6,930 bases of DNA, from positions 1-6,930 of the forward strand of contig PWGR01000017.1 of assembly GCA_003554565.1 (NCBI GenBank). Reading direction: 5' to 3'. The stretch comes from Clostridia bacterium (GTDB taxonomy: Bacteria > Bacillota > Sulfobacillia > SLMV01). Numbering within the stretch: the first letter of the stretch is position 1; each line of letters opens with the position of its first letter. Positions 6,231-6,930 of this stretch are shown piece after piece. Position numbers and translations under genes: made by a program. The notes under the pieces were generated by a model. That model was given only the letters and a program-made list of their open reading frames with translations, searched no databases and was not told where the DNA came from.

Positions 6231-6476
6231 CTACGAAAATACCAGGCGGCGGAGCCCAGCAGTATTGCCGCGCCATTTCAGGTTGATATCATGGCGCTCA
6301 ATCTCCTACTTGGGGATCGGCAATCCTGTAACGCCTTTCCTATTATTCGCCCGCCGCCTACAGTATCCCTTCCGGACCCATCGGGCAGTGCGAACACCAT
6401 ATCAGACTTGTGGGGTGATTGGGCAGATGCAACGCCGAGGAGACTGCTCGATGCCCGGCATGAGTGGGTGCCAGGG
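6231..6476. other. Gap between DUF1540 terminator and CPBP region, no confident gene
   Basis: I see no supportable gene. The open frames on both strands have composition-driven, Arg/Pro-rich translations without recognisable motifs, and the minus frame leading into 6230 carries stops. GCGCCAT (6270-6276) can pair with ATGGCGC (6291-6297) across a 14-base loop containing the palindrome GATATC; its significance is unclear. A promoter for the protease would be expected here, but no clear -35/-10 pair stands out. Confidence 0.45.
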
Positions 6477-6512
6477 AGAACGGAAGAAGCCCGCCCTCGG
6501 ATGAGAGCGGGC
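6477..6512 (-). terminator. Rho-independent terminator of the DUF1540 gene
   Basis: On the minus strand GCCCGCTCTC, loop ATCC and GAGGGCGGGC form a 10-bp stem with one G-U pair (6512-6489), followed by a T-rich run TTCTTCCGTTCT (6488-6477). It starts 26 nt after the DUF1540 stop. The tract is interrupted by C and G, so efficiency may be moderate. The plus strand lacks a T-run after the stem, so the direction is clear. Confidence 0.75.
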
Positions 6513-6538
6513 CCCGTGAGTCACCGTGTGGAGAGCGT

Positions 6539-6745
6539 TCAGCGCGGGCGAAAAGTGTCGCAACGAGTTTCAGAGGAGGTTCGTACTCTCGATCCGCCCA
6601 TCGCTCCCGTCTCCATCCTGGCACTGCCCTGTTCCTCTGGAGAATCCCTGTTGACCAGAATACGATCGGCCTCACATTGATCTCCCGCAGCATAGTAACG
6701 ACATGTGTCGACAGTGCATCCGATGCGCCTTCTATCGTCTGCCAT
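6539..6745 (-). CDS. DUF1540 family cysteine-rich small protein
   Basis: 68-residue soluble protein that fits the DUF1540 pattern common in Clostridia and relatives: IGCTVDTCRYYAAGDQCEAD, then RILVNRD, and a C-terminal SSETRCDTFRP. The four cysteines (10, 15, 24, 62) have spacing C-x4-C-x8-C-x37-C and look like a metal-binding or redox set; no function is established for the family as far as I know. The insert between Cys24 and Cys62, rich in Gly, Ser, Met and Arg (34-55), seems longer than in short DUF1540 modules. The start is the ATG at 6745 with GAGGAGG at 6753-6759. It begins 2 nt after the stop of an upstream gene tail, suggesting translational coupling, and is followed by its own terminator. 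It is therefore the last gene of a unit that a group II intron appears to have entered upstream. Confidence 0.85.
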   Translation of the reverse strand: MADDRRRIGCTVDTCRYYAAGDQCEADRILVNRDSPEEQGSARMETGAMGGSRVRTSSETRCDTFRPR

Positions 6746-6747
6746 GG

Positions 6748-6815
6748 CTATGCCTCCTCACTGATGGTGTCAATCTCTATGATTCCCGAGACGCCCGCAG
6801 GTATGAGCCACAACA
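6748..6815 (-). pseudogene. Last 21 codons of a gene interrupted by the group II intron
   Basis: Right after the inferred intron 3' end, an open frame reads LWLIPAGVSGIIEID and TISEEA, then TAG (6750-6748). The stop lies 2 nt before the DUF1540 ATG, and the GAGGAGG ribosome site is inside its Glu-Glu codons, a typical operon junction. The 5' exon would lie beyond 6930, on the far side of the intron. If the intron still splices, the gene could be functional; otherwise it is disrupted. The family is not recognisable from 21 residues. A second frame (ending LGNHRD) is also open for a shorter stretch, so the reading frame is likely but not certain. Confidence 0.4.
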
Positions 6816-6930
6816 ATCGGGTAGGAGGCGGGGTCGCCCCCGCCGTCCCCCCACACCACCGGACATGCGGGTCCGCATCCGGCGACTCAGCACTGTTTCA
6901 TAAGTAGGCCCGCGTGGCTCAATCTAAACC
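6816..6930 (-). mobile_element. Group II intron, 3' end (domains V and VI), cut by window edge
   Basis: The minus strand carries a recognisable group II intron 3' end. Domain V (about 6886-6855) starts GTCGCCGGATGCG with loop GACC and returns CGCAT, a GT bulge and CCGGTGGT. It has a CGC in the place of the catalytic triad, as in IIC-type introns, and the CCGG/CCGG outer stem. Domain VI (about 6852-6816) has the stem GGCGGGG, the GNRA-type tetraloop GCGA and CCCCGCC (6844-6827). Its lower part GGGGGGA pairs with TCCT and CCC, leaving one bulged A at 6822, the expected branch point, seventh nucleotide from the 3' end in CGAT (6816). The remaining intron and any reverse transcriptase gene lie beyond 6930; the visible 5' part (6930-6890) contains stops in all frames or only a short frame. 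Intron class is tentative. Confidence 0.75.

Noticed and set aside
6291..6680. 129-codon plus-strand frame
   Set aside because: It runs through the minus-strand terminator and DUF1540 gene with no motif or ribosome site.
6358..6693. 111-codon minus-strand frame overlapping the DUF1540 gene
   Set aside because: It conflicts with the DUF1540 gene and its terminator and has no motif; the composition-driven translation is Arg/Pro-rich.
1..6930. CRISPR array, tRNA genes, toxin-antitoxin or phage defence cassette
   Set aside because: I saw no regularly spaced repeats, cloverleaf sequence or defence-protein motifs; the membrane protease alone is not enough to call a defence system.

Overview
The window looks like bacterial chromosome of moderately high GC with strong Shine-Dalgarno sites (AAAGGAGGT, AGGAGGTGATC), TTG and GTG starts beside ATG, and a small DUF1540-type cysteine protein. 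That combination fits a Bacillota (Clostridia-like) host. The assignment is inference: no rRNA or other marker gene is present. All intact genes lie on the minus strand, so the natural reading order runs from high to low coordinates.

Layout in transcription order. 6930-6816: the 3' end of a group II intron (domains V and VI, bulged branch-point A). 6815-6748: the last 21 codons of a gene that the intron appears to interrupt. 6745-6539: a DUF1540 gene, 2 nt after that stop, with its own intrinsic terminator (6512-6477). 6476-6231: no gene recognised. 6230-6117: a coding-like tail of a broken gene, ending just before the ribosome binding site of a CPBP (CAAX/Abi) intramembrane protease (6100-5231). 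5230-4884: about 350 bp without a recognisable gene, holding a stem-loop. 4883-4425: a 152-residue membrane protein of unknown family. 4336-3984, on the PLUS strand: a scar made of the first part of a frameshifted paralogue of that membrane protein, running straight into a frameshifted piece of an IS1634-like transposase. 3858-3763: another coding-like tail, minus strand. 3699-2269: an AbgB-like M20 amidohydrolase. 2194-173: an S9-family acylaminoacyl-peptidase. 134-1: the start of a nitroreductase, cut by the window edge.

The three genes at the left (amidohydrolase, peptidase, nitroreductase) are co-directional with gaps of 74 and 38 bp and no terminator, so they probably form one transcription unit. 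The two hydrolases suggest cytoplasmic breakdown of blocked or conjugated peptides and amino acids. The right-hand half is an accessory zone shaped by mobile elements: a group II intron, an IS remnant, a decayed inverted paralogue and several orphan gene tails. I did not find a coherent new defence or biosynthetic system. The most notable items are the intron end next to the DUF1540 gene, the inverted intact/decayed membrane-protein pair, the uncharacterised membrane family itself and the strong hairpin between the two hydrolase genes.
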